Part shown: in pieces, positions 43,316-52,862 of the stretch
Layout: each line of letters opens with the position of its first letter
How positions within the stretch are numbered: position 1 is the first letter of the stretch
Assembly: GCF_019704135.1 (NCBI RefSeq)
Contig: NZ_AP024355.1
Coordinates: 4,533,034-4,597,033, forward strand
Reading direction: 5' to 3'
Source: Desulfuromonas versatilis
Lineage (GTDB): Bacteria > Desulfobacterota > Desulfuromonadia > Desulfuromonadales > NIT-T3
DNA length: 64,000 nt
The notes under the pieces: model-generated
What the model was told of the DNA's origin: nothing
What the model saw: the letters and a program-made list of their open reading frames with translations, nothing else
Databases searched by the model: none
Program-made: the position numbers and the translations under genes

Positions 43316-44104
43316 TCAGCGCCGGTAGGGGCGCACCACGATGGTGCCGACCTCGAGCAGCTCCCCCTCCCCTACGCGCCGGCAGCCCGCCTCCCCCTCG
43401 CCGAGCGTGCCGTAGAGTTCGCCGGCCATCGGCTGCCCCCGGGTGCGGGTGCGCACCGCCAGGCAGTAACGGCCCGGCTCGGGGACATAGAGGACGAAGC
43501 GGCCGTCCTCGCCCACCGCCGGGGAGGTGAAATCGGGCATGCGCCGGAAATCCGCATCCCGGTAGGCCATGGCGAAGGCGCCCGTCGCCGGTTTGCCCGA
43601 ATCGTCCACCACGCGCCCGGCAAACCCCGTGGTCCCCGAGGTGAGGGTCCCCTCGCGCATCAGCATCGGCTGGCTGATCCCCTGCAGCACGAAATCGGCC
43701 CGGCTGGTCCGCCCCGGGCGGACCTCCACGGGGTTGTGCGCAAACAGCGCCCAGGCATCGCCGGGCCTCGGCGGGCCGACGATGGCCGCCCCGTGCCGCG
43801 AACGCGCCACCAGGTAGTAACGCCCCTCGACCAGGTCGAGAAAGTAGCGGCCGTCCTCATCCACGCTGGCCTCGAAATCGGCCGGCCCGCGCAAGCCCCC
43901 CCTGGCGCTTCGATAGGCGTAGACAAAGGCCCCGACGGCTGGCGCACCCTCGCGGTCGCTGACCGTTCCGGCGATGCCTGTGGCGCTACTCGCCTCCGGC
44001 AGGACCAGCTCGGGCGCCGAAATCCGGGCGCAGCCCCCAACCCACCAGAACCCCAGCACCAGCAGCAGTCCGCCCAGCCAATTTTTCCCAACCAGATTCC
44101 CCAT
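43316..44104 (-). CDS. lipoprotein with two carboxypeptidase-regulatory-like domains
   Basis: A 262-residue lipoprotein. The lipobox VGGC places lipidation near Cys25. Two copies of a carboxypeptidase-regulatory-like (transthyretin-type) fold follow: GIAGTVSDREGAPAVGAFVYAY near 43-64 with DEDGRYFLDLVEGRYYLVA, and GFAGRVVDDSGKPATGAFAMAY near 160-181 with GEDGRFVLYVPEPGRYCLAV. Such domains are beta-sandwiches found in envelope and secreted proteins. The linking segment has Pro- and Arg-rich turns. It lies next to panE but on the opposite strand. No enzymatic residues are visible. Confidence 0.8.
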   Translation of the reverse strand: MGNLVGKNWLGGLLLVLGFWWVGGCARISAPELVLPEASSATGIAGTVSDREGAPAVGAFVYAYRSARGGLRGPADFEASVDEDGRYFLDLVEGRYYLVARSRHGAAIVGPPRPGDAWALFAHNPVEVRPGRTSRADFVLQGISQPMLMREGTLTSGTTGFAGRVVDDSGKPATGAFAMAYRDADFRRMPDFTSPAVGEDGRFVLYVPEPGRYCLAVRTRTRGQPMAGELYGTLGEGEAGCRRVGEGELLEVGTIVVRPYRR

Positions 44105-44136
44105 AGTCGCCCCCGGAGCACGAAACCCCTGATGAT

Positions 44137-44172
44137 AAAAAGCCCTGCCAGTTTCCCAAGGCAGGGCTTTAT
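44137..44172 (-). terminator. terminator after the LpoA/LivK-like gene
   Basis: An 11-bp perfect stem (44139-44149 with 44160-44170), ten-base loop, T-run on the minus strand, about 45 bases after the gene ending at 44217. Flanking A-run makes it partly bidirectional. Confidence 0.85.
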
Positions 44173-44216
44173 GTGTTTTACCAATCGCCAGTCACGATTC
44201 ACCAATCACGGAACTA

Positions 44217-46103
44217 TCAATTGATCTGCCGGAATTCCCCGTTCTGCACCTGGAGCAGAAACAGCCCCTTCTCGCATTCTCCCTGGCCATTGAAACCGGT
44301 GGTCCCGGTCACCCCGGGGTAATCCCGCAGCTGGGTCAGGGCCTGGAGCAGATCTTCGCGGCTGCGCACTTCGGGGCGATCGAGCACACTCAGCAGAATA
44401 CCGGCCGCATCGAAGCCCTGGGCTTCGAGAATCGAGGGTTCTTCGCCGTACTTGGCGGTGTAGAGCGCGACGAACTCCCGCACCACGGGGTTGCTGCTGG
44501 CGAGGAAGAAACCGTCGGCGAAGACCGCCCCTTCCACATAGCGCCCAGCCACCCGCAGCAGGTCGGGCGAGTTCCAGCCGTTGATGCCCAGCAGGGGAAG
44601 CTTGTCGAGACCGTAAAAGGCCAATTGCGGTGCGACCAGGCCCACCTGGTCGGCGTAGTCGGGAATGAACAGGGCATCAAAGGGGGCTTCCGGCCTGGCG
44701 GGAGCCTGCCCCGGTTTGGCCTCCTTTTCCGGCGCGTCGGGGTTTTCCCCCTTGAGCAGCCTGACCTGGCGGCGAAAATCCGTGGCTTTCTCCGCATAAC
44801 CCTCCCGGGCCACCACCCGGCCCCCGAAGGCCTCGACCTCCCGGCTGAACAGCTCGGCGAACTCGTAGCCCAGCTTGTTTTCGGGAAACAGGATGGCGAA
44901 GCGACGCAGCCCCTTTTCGCCCACCGCGTAGCGGACCAGGGTCTGGACCTGCTGGAGGTTGGTGAGAGAGTTGCGGAACACGTAGGGGCCAGTCTCGGGC
45001 AGCCCGTCGCGCTGGGAGAGGGTCAGCAGGGGCACCCGCTCCTGCTGAGCCCGCGTGGCGGCGGCCGCGGCGGCCCCGCCGGTCAGGGGCCCGGCGATGG
45101 CCATGACCCGTTGGCCGTTGGCCAGCTCGGCGACCTCCCGGGCACTGTCTTCGGGCTCGGCGCCGCTGTCCCGGAACAGCAGCTGCACGGCCGGGGCGCT
45201 CTGGTTGTGGATCTCCAGCGCCAGTTCCATGCCGCGGCGGACCAGCTGGCCGAAGGTGGCGTAACGCCCCGAGAGCGGCAGCAGCACGCCCACCGCACGC
45301 TGCAGGTAGGAACTGCCGCTGCTGCGGTCAAGCAGGCTGGCCGCCTCGGCCCGGTAGGGGAAGGCGGCGTTGCTGCGCACCGCCTCGTCGGCCAGCTGCT
45401 GGGCCCGCTGCCGGTCGCCGCCGGCCAGGGCCTGCTCGGCGAGTTTGAGGTTGACGTCGGCGCCGATCGGGGTCCCGCGGAACATGAAGGCGGCCTCCGC
45501 CAGCTCCGCGTCGCTCAGCTGGCCCTGCACCAGGCCATGGGCCTGGGCGAGCAGTTTTTCCGCTTCCGGGGCGGCGGTCGACAACAACCCCTGGTGAAGC
45601 AGGGCCAGGGATTCGAGGGGCCGTCCCTGGCGGCCTTTGGCCTCGGCCATGGCGCCGTAGAACAGGGCGCGGTCGCGGGAGGGCAGGCCATCGGGAGCAA
45701 CCTGCTGCAGCAGGGACAAGCCGCGCTCGGCCTCCCCGGTGTGCACCAGGGCCGCCCCCTCCAGCAGGGTGAGCTCCTGGGTCCGCTGGGCCGCGGGAAT
45801 GCGCTCCAGATAGAGCAGCGCCTCGTCGGGGCGCCCCTGATCGAAGAAAATCCGCCCCAGGTAGAGGTAGGCGGTGGGCAGCTGGGGCGAATTGTAGTTG
45901 CGCACCACGAAGCCGCGCAACAGGCCGAGGGCCTCTTCGCTGCGCCCGGCCTGGTACAGCTCGATCCCCTGCTGCAGGGAAGACTCGGTAGTGACCGGGC
46001 GCCGCTCCCCGAACAGGTCGACCCCGGCCGCCGTTGCACTGGCGGCAACTGCCCAGAAAGCGGCGGCCAGCACCAGCAGGCGAACCCCTCTGAACCCCGT
46101 CAT
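44217..46103 (-). CDS. LpoA/LivK-like exported TPR plus periplasmic-binding protein
   Basis: A 628-residue exported protein. A signal peptide (residues 1-26, ending ATAAGV) is followed by a helical repeat part to about residue 270 (ALGLLRGFVVRNYNSPQ, LPTAYLYLGRIFFDQGRPDEALLYLE), then a type I periplasmic-binding fold (AVGVLLPLSGRYATFGQLVRRG near 290, VMAIAGPLTGGAAAA near 352, FDALFIPDYADQVGL near 480, and GILLSVLDRPE near 590). This combination is that of LpoA, activator of a peptidoglycan synthase, and of amino-acid-binding proteins; a penicillin-binding-protein activator role is the better guess because there is no ABC transporter nearby. A Pro/Lys-rich insert (EKEAKPGQAPARPEAP) interrupts the fold near 465. 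It is followed on the right by dnaJ, in the same direction. Confidence 0.82.
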   Translation of the reverse strand: MTGFRGVRLLVLAAAFWAVAASATAAGVDLFGERRPVTTESSLQQGIELYQAGRSEEALGLLRGFVVRNYNSPQLPTAYLYLGRIFFDQGRPDEALLYLERIPAAQRTQELTLLEGAALVHTGEAERGLSLLQQVAPDGLPSRDRALFYGAMAEAKGRQGRPLESLALLHQGLLSTAAPEAEKLLAQAHGLVQGQLSDAELAEAAFMFRGTPIGADVNLKLAEQALAGGDRQRAQQLADEAVRSNAAFPYRAEAASLLDRSSGSSYLQRAVGVLLPLSGRYATFGQLVRRGMELALEIHNQSAPAVQLLFRDSGAEPEDSAREVAELANGQRVMAIAGPLTGGAAAAAATRAQQERVPLLTLSQRDGLPETGPYVFRNSLTNLQQVQTLVRYAVGEKGLRRFAILFPENKLGYEFAELFSREVEAFGGRVVAREGYAEKATDFRRQVRLLKGENPDAPEKEAKPGQAPARPEAPFDALFIPDYADQVGLVAPQLAFYGLDKLPLLGINGWNSPDLLRVAGRYVEGAVFADGFFLASSNPVVREFVALYTAKYGEEPSILEAQGFDAAGILLSVLDRPEVRSREDLLQALTQLRDYPGVTGTTGFNGQGECEKGLFLLQVQNGEFRQIN

Positions 46104-46188
46104 GGCCCCTCCCTAAGAAAAAGCGGCGAGGCGGCAGCGATCCGGGCTGAAAATCCCCTTACGCCTTACGCCTTACCCCTTACGAAAA

Positions 46189-47301
46189 TTAGCCGAAAAG
46201 CTCCTTGACCTTGTCGAAGAACCCCTTGCCCATGGGATGGACATCCTCGCCTCCCTCGCGGGCAAACTCCTCGAGAAGCTCGCGTTGACGCCCGGTGAGC
46301 TTGGTGGGGGTCTCGACCCGGATCACCACCAGTTGGTCGCCGCGCCCATACCCCTGGAGAACCGGAATGCCTTTGCCCGACAGGGTCAGCACCTTGCCCG
46401 ACTGGGTTCCGGCGGGGATTTTAATCCGCACTTTCCCGTCCAGGGACGGCACGTCCAGTTCGCAGCCGAGGGCGGCCTGGGTGAAGGAGATGGGAACCTC
46501 GCAGATGACCGCCTGCCCCTCGCGCTTGAAGATCGGGTGCTCGCGCACCGAAATGACAACATACAGGTCACCCGGCGGGCCGCCGTGGCTGCCGAGATCA
46601 CCCTCGCCGCTAAGCTTGAGCCGGCTGCCGGTTTCCACCCCGGCGGGGATTTTCAGCGAGATGGTGCGCTTGCCCTTGACCTTGCCGGCGCCGCGGCAGA
46701 CCGGGCAGGGATTCTCGATGATCTTGCCCTCGCCCCCGCAGTCGGGGCAGGGCCGGGTCAGGGAAAAGAAGCCCTGCTGGTAGCGCACCTGGCCGGCGCC
46801 CTGGCAGGTGCCGCAGGTTTTCGGGCCGCTGCCCTGGCGGGCGCCGCTGCCGCCGCACTCCTCGCAGCTCTGGTGGCGGGGGATCTGGATTTTGGTGTCC
46901 AGACCGAAGGCCGCCTCCTCGAAGCTGATGGTGAGGTTGTAGCGCAGATCGTCGCCCCGGCGGCCGCGACCGCGACGCGCTCCACCGCCGAAGATGTCAC
47001 CGAAGATGTCGCCGAAGATATCCTCGAAGGGGCTGCCGCCGAAGCCGAAGCCCTCGGAGGAGAAACCGCCGCCCCCGCCCAGGCCGGCATGGCCGAACTG
47101 GTCGTAGGTGGCGCGCTTCTGCCCGTCGGAAAGTACGGCATAGGCCTCGGAGAGTTCCTTGAACTGCTCCTCGGCCGCCTTGTCGCCGGGGTTCTTGTCC
47201 GGGTGGTATTGCAGGGCCAGACGCCGGTAAGCCTTTTTAATCTCGGTCTCGCTGGCGTTCCGATTGACCCCGAGCACCTCGTAATAGTCTCGCTTGGCCA
47301 A
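46189..47301 (-). CDS. dnaJ: chaperone DnaJ
   Basis: A 370-residue type I Hsp40. The J domain (1-70) has HPD in [11 protein letters not shown]; a Gly/Phe-rich part follows ([16 protein letters not shown] near 76), then four CXXCXGXG zinc motifs ([32 protein letters not shown]) and the C-terminal peptide-binding domain. It stimulates DnaK ATPase and delivers clients. It lies 130 bases after dnaK in the same direction, with a strong hairpin between that may tune its expression. Confidence 0.97.
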   Translation of the reverse strand: MAKRDYYEVLGVNRNASETEIKKAYRRLALQYHPDKNPGDKAAEEQFKELSEAYAVLSDGQKRATYDQFGHAGLGGGGGFSSEGFGFGGSPFEDIFGDIFGDIFGGGARRGRGRRGDDLRYNLTISFEEAAFGLDTKIQIPRHQSCEECGGSGARQGSGPKTCGTCQGAGQVRYQQGFFSLTRPCPDCGGEGKIIENPCPVCRGAGKVKGKRTISLKIPAGVETGSRLKLSGEGDLGSHGGPPGDLYVVISVREHPIFKREGQAVICEVPISFTQAALGCELDVPSLDGKVRIKIPAGTQSGKVLTLSGKGIPVLQGYGRGDQLVVIRVETPTKLTGRQRELLEEFAREGGEDVHPMGKGFFDKVKELFG

Positions 47302-47356
47302 GCTTGTCCTTCCCTTGCAGGCGGCCGTCCAGGATGGCGCCTTGCAATGCTGCGAA

Positions 47357-47395
47357 CGGCAACAGGAGCCGGATCGGGTCCGACTCCTGTTGCCG
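47357..47395 (-). other. strong hairpin between dnaK and dnaJ
   Basis: A perfect 12-bp stem (47357-47368 with 47384-47395) with an inner CCGGA/TCCGG stem in the loop. There is no T-run after it on the minus strand, so it is not a typical terminator; it could protect or process the mRNA or partly stop transcription before dnaJ. Confidence 0.6.
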
Positions 47396-47417
47396 CAGGG
47401 TTATACACTATTCAACC

Positions 47418-47428
47418 GGGGGGGGGGG
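47418..47428. repeat. eleven-base G tract just after dnaK
   Basis: An uninterrupted run of eleven G on the plus strand (C on the coding strand) ends three bases from the dnaK stop. Such a long homopolymer is unusual in this window, apart from the ten-base C tract at the operon promoter. Confidence 0.85.
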
Positions 47429-47431
47429 AAA

Positions 47432-49342
<1,911 letters not shown>

Positions 49343-49402
49343 GATCTATATCCTCCTTGTGATGTTCCTTGGCTGAATTGGTTGATTGGTCGGCGCCGCG
49401 CG

Positions 49403-50008
49403 TCAATCGTTGCCGGCGGCCTCTTCCTGGCCGGCCGCAGGGGCCTTGGCCAGCATGACCATGGCCGGGCGCAGCAGGCGGTCGTTGAGCAGGTAGCCCT
49501 TCTGCAGCTCCTGCACCACCGTGTTGGCCGGCTGGTCGGCGCTTTCGATCTGGCCAATGGCCTCGTGAACCGCCGGGTCGAAGGGCTGACCGAGGGCCTG
49601 TACCGGCTTGACGCCGAATTTTTCCAGGGCCTTCTGGAACTGGCTGACGGTCATCTCCACGCCCTGCAGCAGGCCGTTGCCGCTCGCCTCCTCCTGGCGG
49701 GCATGCTCCACGGCCCGCTCCAGGTTGTCGAGGACGGGGAGCATCTCCCGCAGGATCCCTTCGTTGGCGAAGCGTGCCGTATCTTCCTTGTCCCGCTGGG
49801 CGCGCTTGCGGAAATTTTCCAGGTCCGCCCGCTGGCGCAGGTAGAGATCCCAGTTTTTCTGCGCCTCCTCGCGGGCGGCGGCGAGCTGCTCTTCCAGGGC
49901 GGGCTCGGCGGGTGCCCCGGCTTCGGCGGCGGCCTCCGGCGCTGCCTGGGGGGCAGCCTCCTCGGCGGCCGGCGTCTCGGCGTGTTCCTTTTTGTGCTTT
50001 TTGCTCAC
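49403..50008 (-). CDS. grpE: nucleotide exchange factor GrpE
   Basis: A 201-residue DnaK cochaperone. The N-terminal 40 residues are Ala/Glu-rich and disordered-looking; a long helix (EEQLAAAREEAQKNWDLYLRQRADLENFRKRAQRDKE, residues 38-74) fits the dimer coiled coil, and LPVLDNLERAVEHA and the C-terminal beta part with FDPAVHEAI and NDRLLRPAMVMLA follow. It begins 12 bases after hrcA ends. Confidence 0.95.
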   Translation of the reverse strand: MSKKHKKEHAETPAAEEAAPQAAPEAAAEAGAPAEPALEEQLAAAREEAQKNWDLYLRQRADLENFRKRAQRDKEDTARFANEGILREMLPVLDNLERAVEHARQEEASGNGLLQGVEMTVSQFQKALEKFGVKPVQALGQPFDPAVHEAIGQIESADQPANTVVQELQKGYLLNDRLLRPAMVMLAKAPAAGQEEAAGND

Positions 50009-50020
50009 GTTCGATTTCTC

Positions 50021-51061
50021 CTACTCTGACTCCAGCTCCAGAACCTGGCTGACCAGGCGGGCCGTGTAATCGACGATGGGGATCACCATGGAATATGGCA
50101 TCCGGGTGGGGCCGATGACCCCGAGGGCACCGATGGCGCCCCGACTGCTTGAATAGGTGGCGGTGATCAGGCTGCAGCCTTCGATGATGCTGTTTTCCGT
50201 CTCGCTGCCGATGAAGATCTGCACCCCCTTGGCCCGCTGGGACCTGTCGAGCAGATCCATCAGCACTCCCTTCTGCTCGAAGGTGCGGAACAGCCGCTTC
50301 ATCCGCTCGACGTCGGCGAATTCGGGCTGTTCGAGGATGTTGGTGGCCCCCTCGATGAACAGCTGCCCGCCCATCTCCTCGTTGAGCGCCTCCTGGGAGA
50401 GCTGCAGCGCCCGCTTGAGCAGCTTGTCGTAGAGGGCCTTCTCCTCGGCCATCTCCTTGAAGATGCGCGCCTTGACCTCCTGAATGCTCAGGCCGGTGAG
50501 GGTCCGGTTGAGATAATTGGTGATCTGCTCGAGTTCGGCCTGGGAGATCTCTTCGTGGTATTCGATGATCTTGTTCTGCACCAGGCCCGACTGGGAGACG
50601 AACACCACCAGGATCCGCCCCTGGGAGAGCTTGAGAAACTCGATATGCCGAAACACCGTGGAGGTGAAGCGCGGGGCCATGACCAGCCCGGTGTAGTGGG
50701 AGATGGCCGAGAGCACCTTGCCCGCCTCGCGCAGCCGCTCCTCCACCCGCAAGCCCTCGAGCCGGTAATACTTTTCGATCCGCTGCCGCTCCAGTTCGCT
50801 GAGCGGGCCGACCTGCAGCAGGGAATCGACATAGAACCGGTATCCCTTGTCGGTAGGCACCCGCCCCGCCGAGGTGTGCGGGGAGACCAGGTAGCCCATC
50901 TCCTCAAGGTCGGCCATGACGTTGCGCACCGTGGCCGGGGAAAGGCCGAAGGGGTGGCGCCGGGTCACCGCCCGCGAACCGACCGGTTCGGCGGAGATGA
51001 TGTGGTCCTCGATGATCGCCTCCAGAATCCGGCGACCCCGCTCGTTGAGCTCCTCGCTCAT
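50021..51061 (-). CDS. hrcA: heat-inducible transcription repressor HrcA
   Basis: A 346-residue repressor that binds CIRCE and needs GroEL for full activity. An N-terminal winged helix (RRILEAIIEDHIISAEPVGSRAV near 9-31 with SPATVRNVMADLEEMGYLVSPHTSAGR near 40-66) is followed by the GAF-like and dimerisation parts; VVFVSQSGLVQNKI and the C-terminal IGPTRMPYSMVIPIVDY are typical. A perfect CIRCE is 55 bases upstream, so it regulates its own operon. Confidence 0.97.
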   Translation of the reverse strand: MSEELNERGRRILEAIIEDHIISAEPVGSRAVTRRHPFGLSPATVRNVMADLEEMGYLVSPHTSAGRVPTDKGYRFYVDSLLQVGPLSELERQRIEKYYRLEGLRVEERLREAGKVLSAISHYTGLVMAPRFTSTVFRHIEFLKLSQGRILVVFVSQSGLVQNKIIEYHEEISQAELEQITNYLNRTLTGLSIQEVKARIFKEMAEEKALYDKLLKRALQLSQEALNEEMGGQLFIEGATNILEQPEFADVERMKRLFRTFEQKGVLMDLLDRSQRAKGVQIFIGSETENSIIEGCSLITATYSSSRGAIGALGVIGPTRMPYSMVIPIVDYTARLVSQVLELESE

Positions 51062-51115
51062 CCCGTGCCCCGCTCCAAAAAACTCAAGCCGGAAAATCCG
51101 GCCTTCAGGTCAGAC

Positions 51116-51142
51116 TTAGCACTCGGCAAGCGGGAGTGCTAA
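51116..51142 (-). promoter_or_regulatory. CIRCE operator
   Basis: Perfect 9-bp inverted repeat TTAGCACTC (51116-51124), nine-base spacer, GAGTGCTAA (51134-51142). It is the HrcA binding site and lies just downstream of the -10 box, where binding would block transcription. Confidence 0.97.
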
Positions 51143-51150
51143 CGAAACAC

Positions 51151-51180
51151 AAAATAACAACGCCCCCCCCCCTTTGTCAA
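51151..51180 (-). promoter_or_regulatory. promoter of hrcA-grpE-dnaK-dnaJ
   Basis: TTGACA at 51175-51180 (minus strand) and TATTTT at 51151-51156, spacer 18 bases. The spacer contains a run of ten C on the plus strand (ten G on the minus strand, 51163-51172). Confidence 0.8.
51163..51172. repeat. ten-base homopolymer tract in the heat-shock promoter spacer
   Basis: Ten consecutive C on the plus strand lie wholly between the -35 and -10 boxes of the hrcA promoter. Gain or loss of one base would change the spacer between 17, 18 and 19. Confidence 0.9.
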
Positions 51181-51212
51181 GGGCTAATGCGGCTGGAAAA
51201 TTGCGGGTTTTT

Positions 51213-52343
51213 TCACAGAAAAGCGCTGATCAGGTGGTCGTAGACCAGCCACCCGGAAAGCCCCATTTGCCAGCGTCCCTGCTCCAGCCGCAGCTGTCCG
51301 GCCGTCCGGGCCAGAGCCTCGGGAAAGGCATCGGCGACCCCGCAGCCGAACCGCTCGCGGAAGCGCTTCTCGTCCACCCCCTGCGCGGTGCGCAGTCCCA
51401 GGTAGAGGGTTTCGGCCATGGCCCCGCGCTGGTCGAACTCCTCGAGCAGCCGCGCCGGATCACGCCCAGCGGCCAGCTGCCGGGCATAGCCCTGGAGATC
51501 GCCGGGCACCTCGCTGCGCCGGCCGAACCCCGCCGGGCAAAAGGAATGGGCGCCGGCGCCCACCCCCAGGTAGCCGCGCCGCTGCCAGTAGCGCAGGTTG
51601 TGGCGGCACTGGAATCCGGGCCGCGCGTAGTTGGAGATTTCGTAGTGCTCGAAGCCGGCGGCCTCAAGGCTCCGGTGCAGGGCCAGGAACAGCTCCGCGT
51701 AGGTCTCCTCGTCGGGCAGCTCGAGGCCTCCCTCGCGATGCAGGTGGTAAAAGGGGGTCTGCTCTTCGACGCTCAGACCGTAGCAGGAAAGATGCTCGGG
51801 GGAGAGTTCCAGCAGGGCCTCGAGCTGCCGGGCCAAACTGCCTGCCGTCTGCCCGGGAAGAGCGAACATGAGGTCAACAGAGAGGTTGGCAAAGCCGGCC
51901 TGCCGGGCCCAGGCCACGGCCTGGCGGGCCTGGGCCGCGCTGTGAATACGCCCCAGCCGGCGCAGCTCGCCATCCTCCAGGGACTGCACGCCCAGGGAGA
52001 GACGATTCACCCCGGCCTGGCGGTAACCCTCCAGCGACTCCAAGGAGAGGGTTCCCGGATTGGCCTCCATGGAAATTTCCGCCTGGGGAGCCAGGCCGAA
52101 CAGCTCCCGCGCGGCGCCGAGCACCTCGGCGACTGCGGCGGGCGGCAGCAGCGAGGGGGTGCCGCCGCCGAAAAAAACCGTGTCAAGGGGCCCCCGCCAA
52201 CCCGTGGCGGCGGCGATACGCAGATGGCGGATCAGCAGTTCGGGGTAGCCGGCGAGGGCCGCGGTAGCGACCGGCAGGGAATAGAAGTCGCAATAGGGGC
52301 ACTTGCGACGGCAGAAAGGGACATGCAGATAGAGGGCGGGCAT
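51213..52343 (-). CDS. hemW: HemW-like radical SAM haem chaperone
   Basis: A 376-residue radical SAM protein of the HemN/HemW group. The cluster motif is CRRKCPYCDFY (CXXXCXXC) near residue 10; VFFGGGTPSLL near 57 and EANPGTLS near 97 are family motifs, and the C-terminal HemW-type part has RYWQRRGYLGVGAGAHSF near 262-279. It lacks the extra N-terminal residues of true HemN coproporphyrinogen dehydrogenase, so it more likely delivers haem. Start at 52343 by family length; the ribosome site is weak. It follows the stress protein by 17 bases and may be co-transcribed. Confidence 0.92.
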   Translation of the reverse strand: MPALYLHVPFCRRKCPYCDFYSLPVATAALAGYPELLIRHLRIAAATGWRGPLDTVFFGGGTPSLLPPAAVAEVLGAARELFGLAPQAEISMEANPGTLSLESLEGYRQAGVNRLSLGVQSLEDGELRRLGRIHSAAQARQAVAWARQAGFANLSVDLMFALPGQTAGSLARQLEALLELSPEHLSCYGLSVEEQTPFYHLHREGGLELPDEETYAELFLALHRSLEAAGFEHYEISNYARPGFQCRHNLRYWQRRGYLGVGAGAHSFCPAGFGRRSEVPGDLQGYARQLAAGRDPARLLEEFDQRGAMAETLYLGLRTAQGVDEKRFRERFGCGVADAFPEALARTAGQLRLEQGRWQMGLSGWLVYDHLISAFL

Positions 52344-52360
52344 CAGAGGTTGCCGGAAGC

Positions 52361-52825
52361 TTACTCCACTACCCAGACGCTGAGTCCGGCGGCCTTGGTC
52401 ACCACCTCGGCGGAGACGCTGCCGAGCAACAGCGCACGCAGCCGCGATTGCCCGCGGCGCCCCAGGATGATGGTGTCGCACCCCTGGGCCCGGGCCTCGT
52501 CGACGATATCCTGGGCCTTGCTGATGCGCAGGCCGAGGACCTTGGAGCTGATACGCTCCGGCCGCACTCCGGCGCTGACCAGCAGACCGGCGGAAGCCTC
52601 CAGCGCGGTGCTCAGCCGTTCGAACTCCCCGCGGTGATCCTCGTCGCCGTGAAGTTCGGGTTCGGCCACGGCCGGGTCGAGCTCGTCGCTCTGCTCGGCG
52701 ATGGAGGGCGCCAGAGCGAGCAGGTAGGCCTCGCATTCTTCCAGCCGAGGCAAAATCTGCGCCGCATATTCAACGGCACGTTGCGCATTGGGGGATCCGT
52801 CGACGGCGATCAGGGCCTTTTTCAC
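52361..52825 (-). CDS. universal stress protein
   Basis: A 154-residue UspA-type protein with the nucleotide-binding pattern: MKKALIAVDGSPNAQRAVEYA at the N-terminus and TIILGRRGQSRLRALLLGSVSAEVV near 117-141, matching GxGxxGxxxxxLLGSVS. It lies between the antiporter operon and hemW, all in the same direction; only 37 bases separate it from the antiporter gene. ATP binding is suggested by the glycine pattern. Confidence 0.92.
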   Translation of the reverse strand: MKKALIAVDGSPNAQRAVEYAAQILPRLEECEAYLLALAPSIAEQSDELDPAVAEPELHGDEDHRGEFERLSTALEASAGLLVSAGVRPERISSKVLGLRISKAQDIVDEARAQGCDTIILGRRGQSRLRALLLGSVSAEVVTKAAGLSVWVVE

Positions 52826-52862
52826 TGCACACCTCCCAGGCGGGTCGGGCCGGGGGCCCGGC

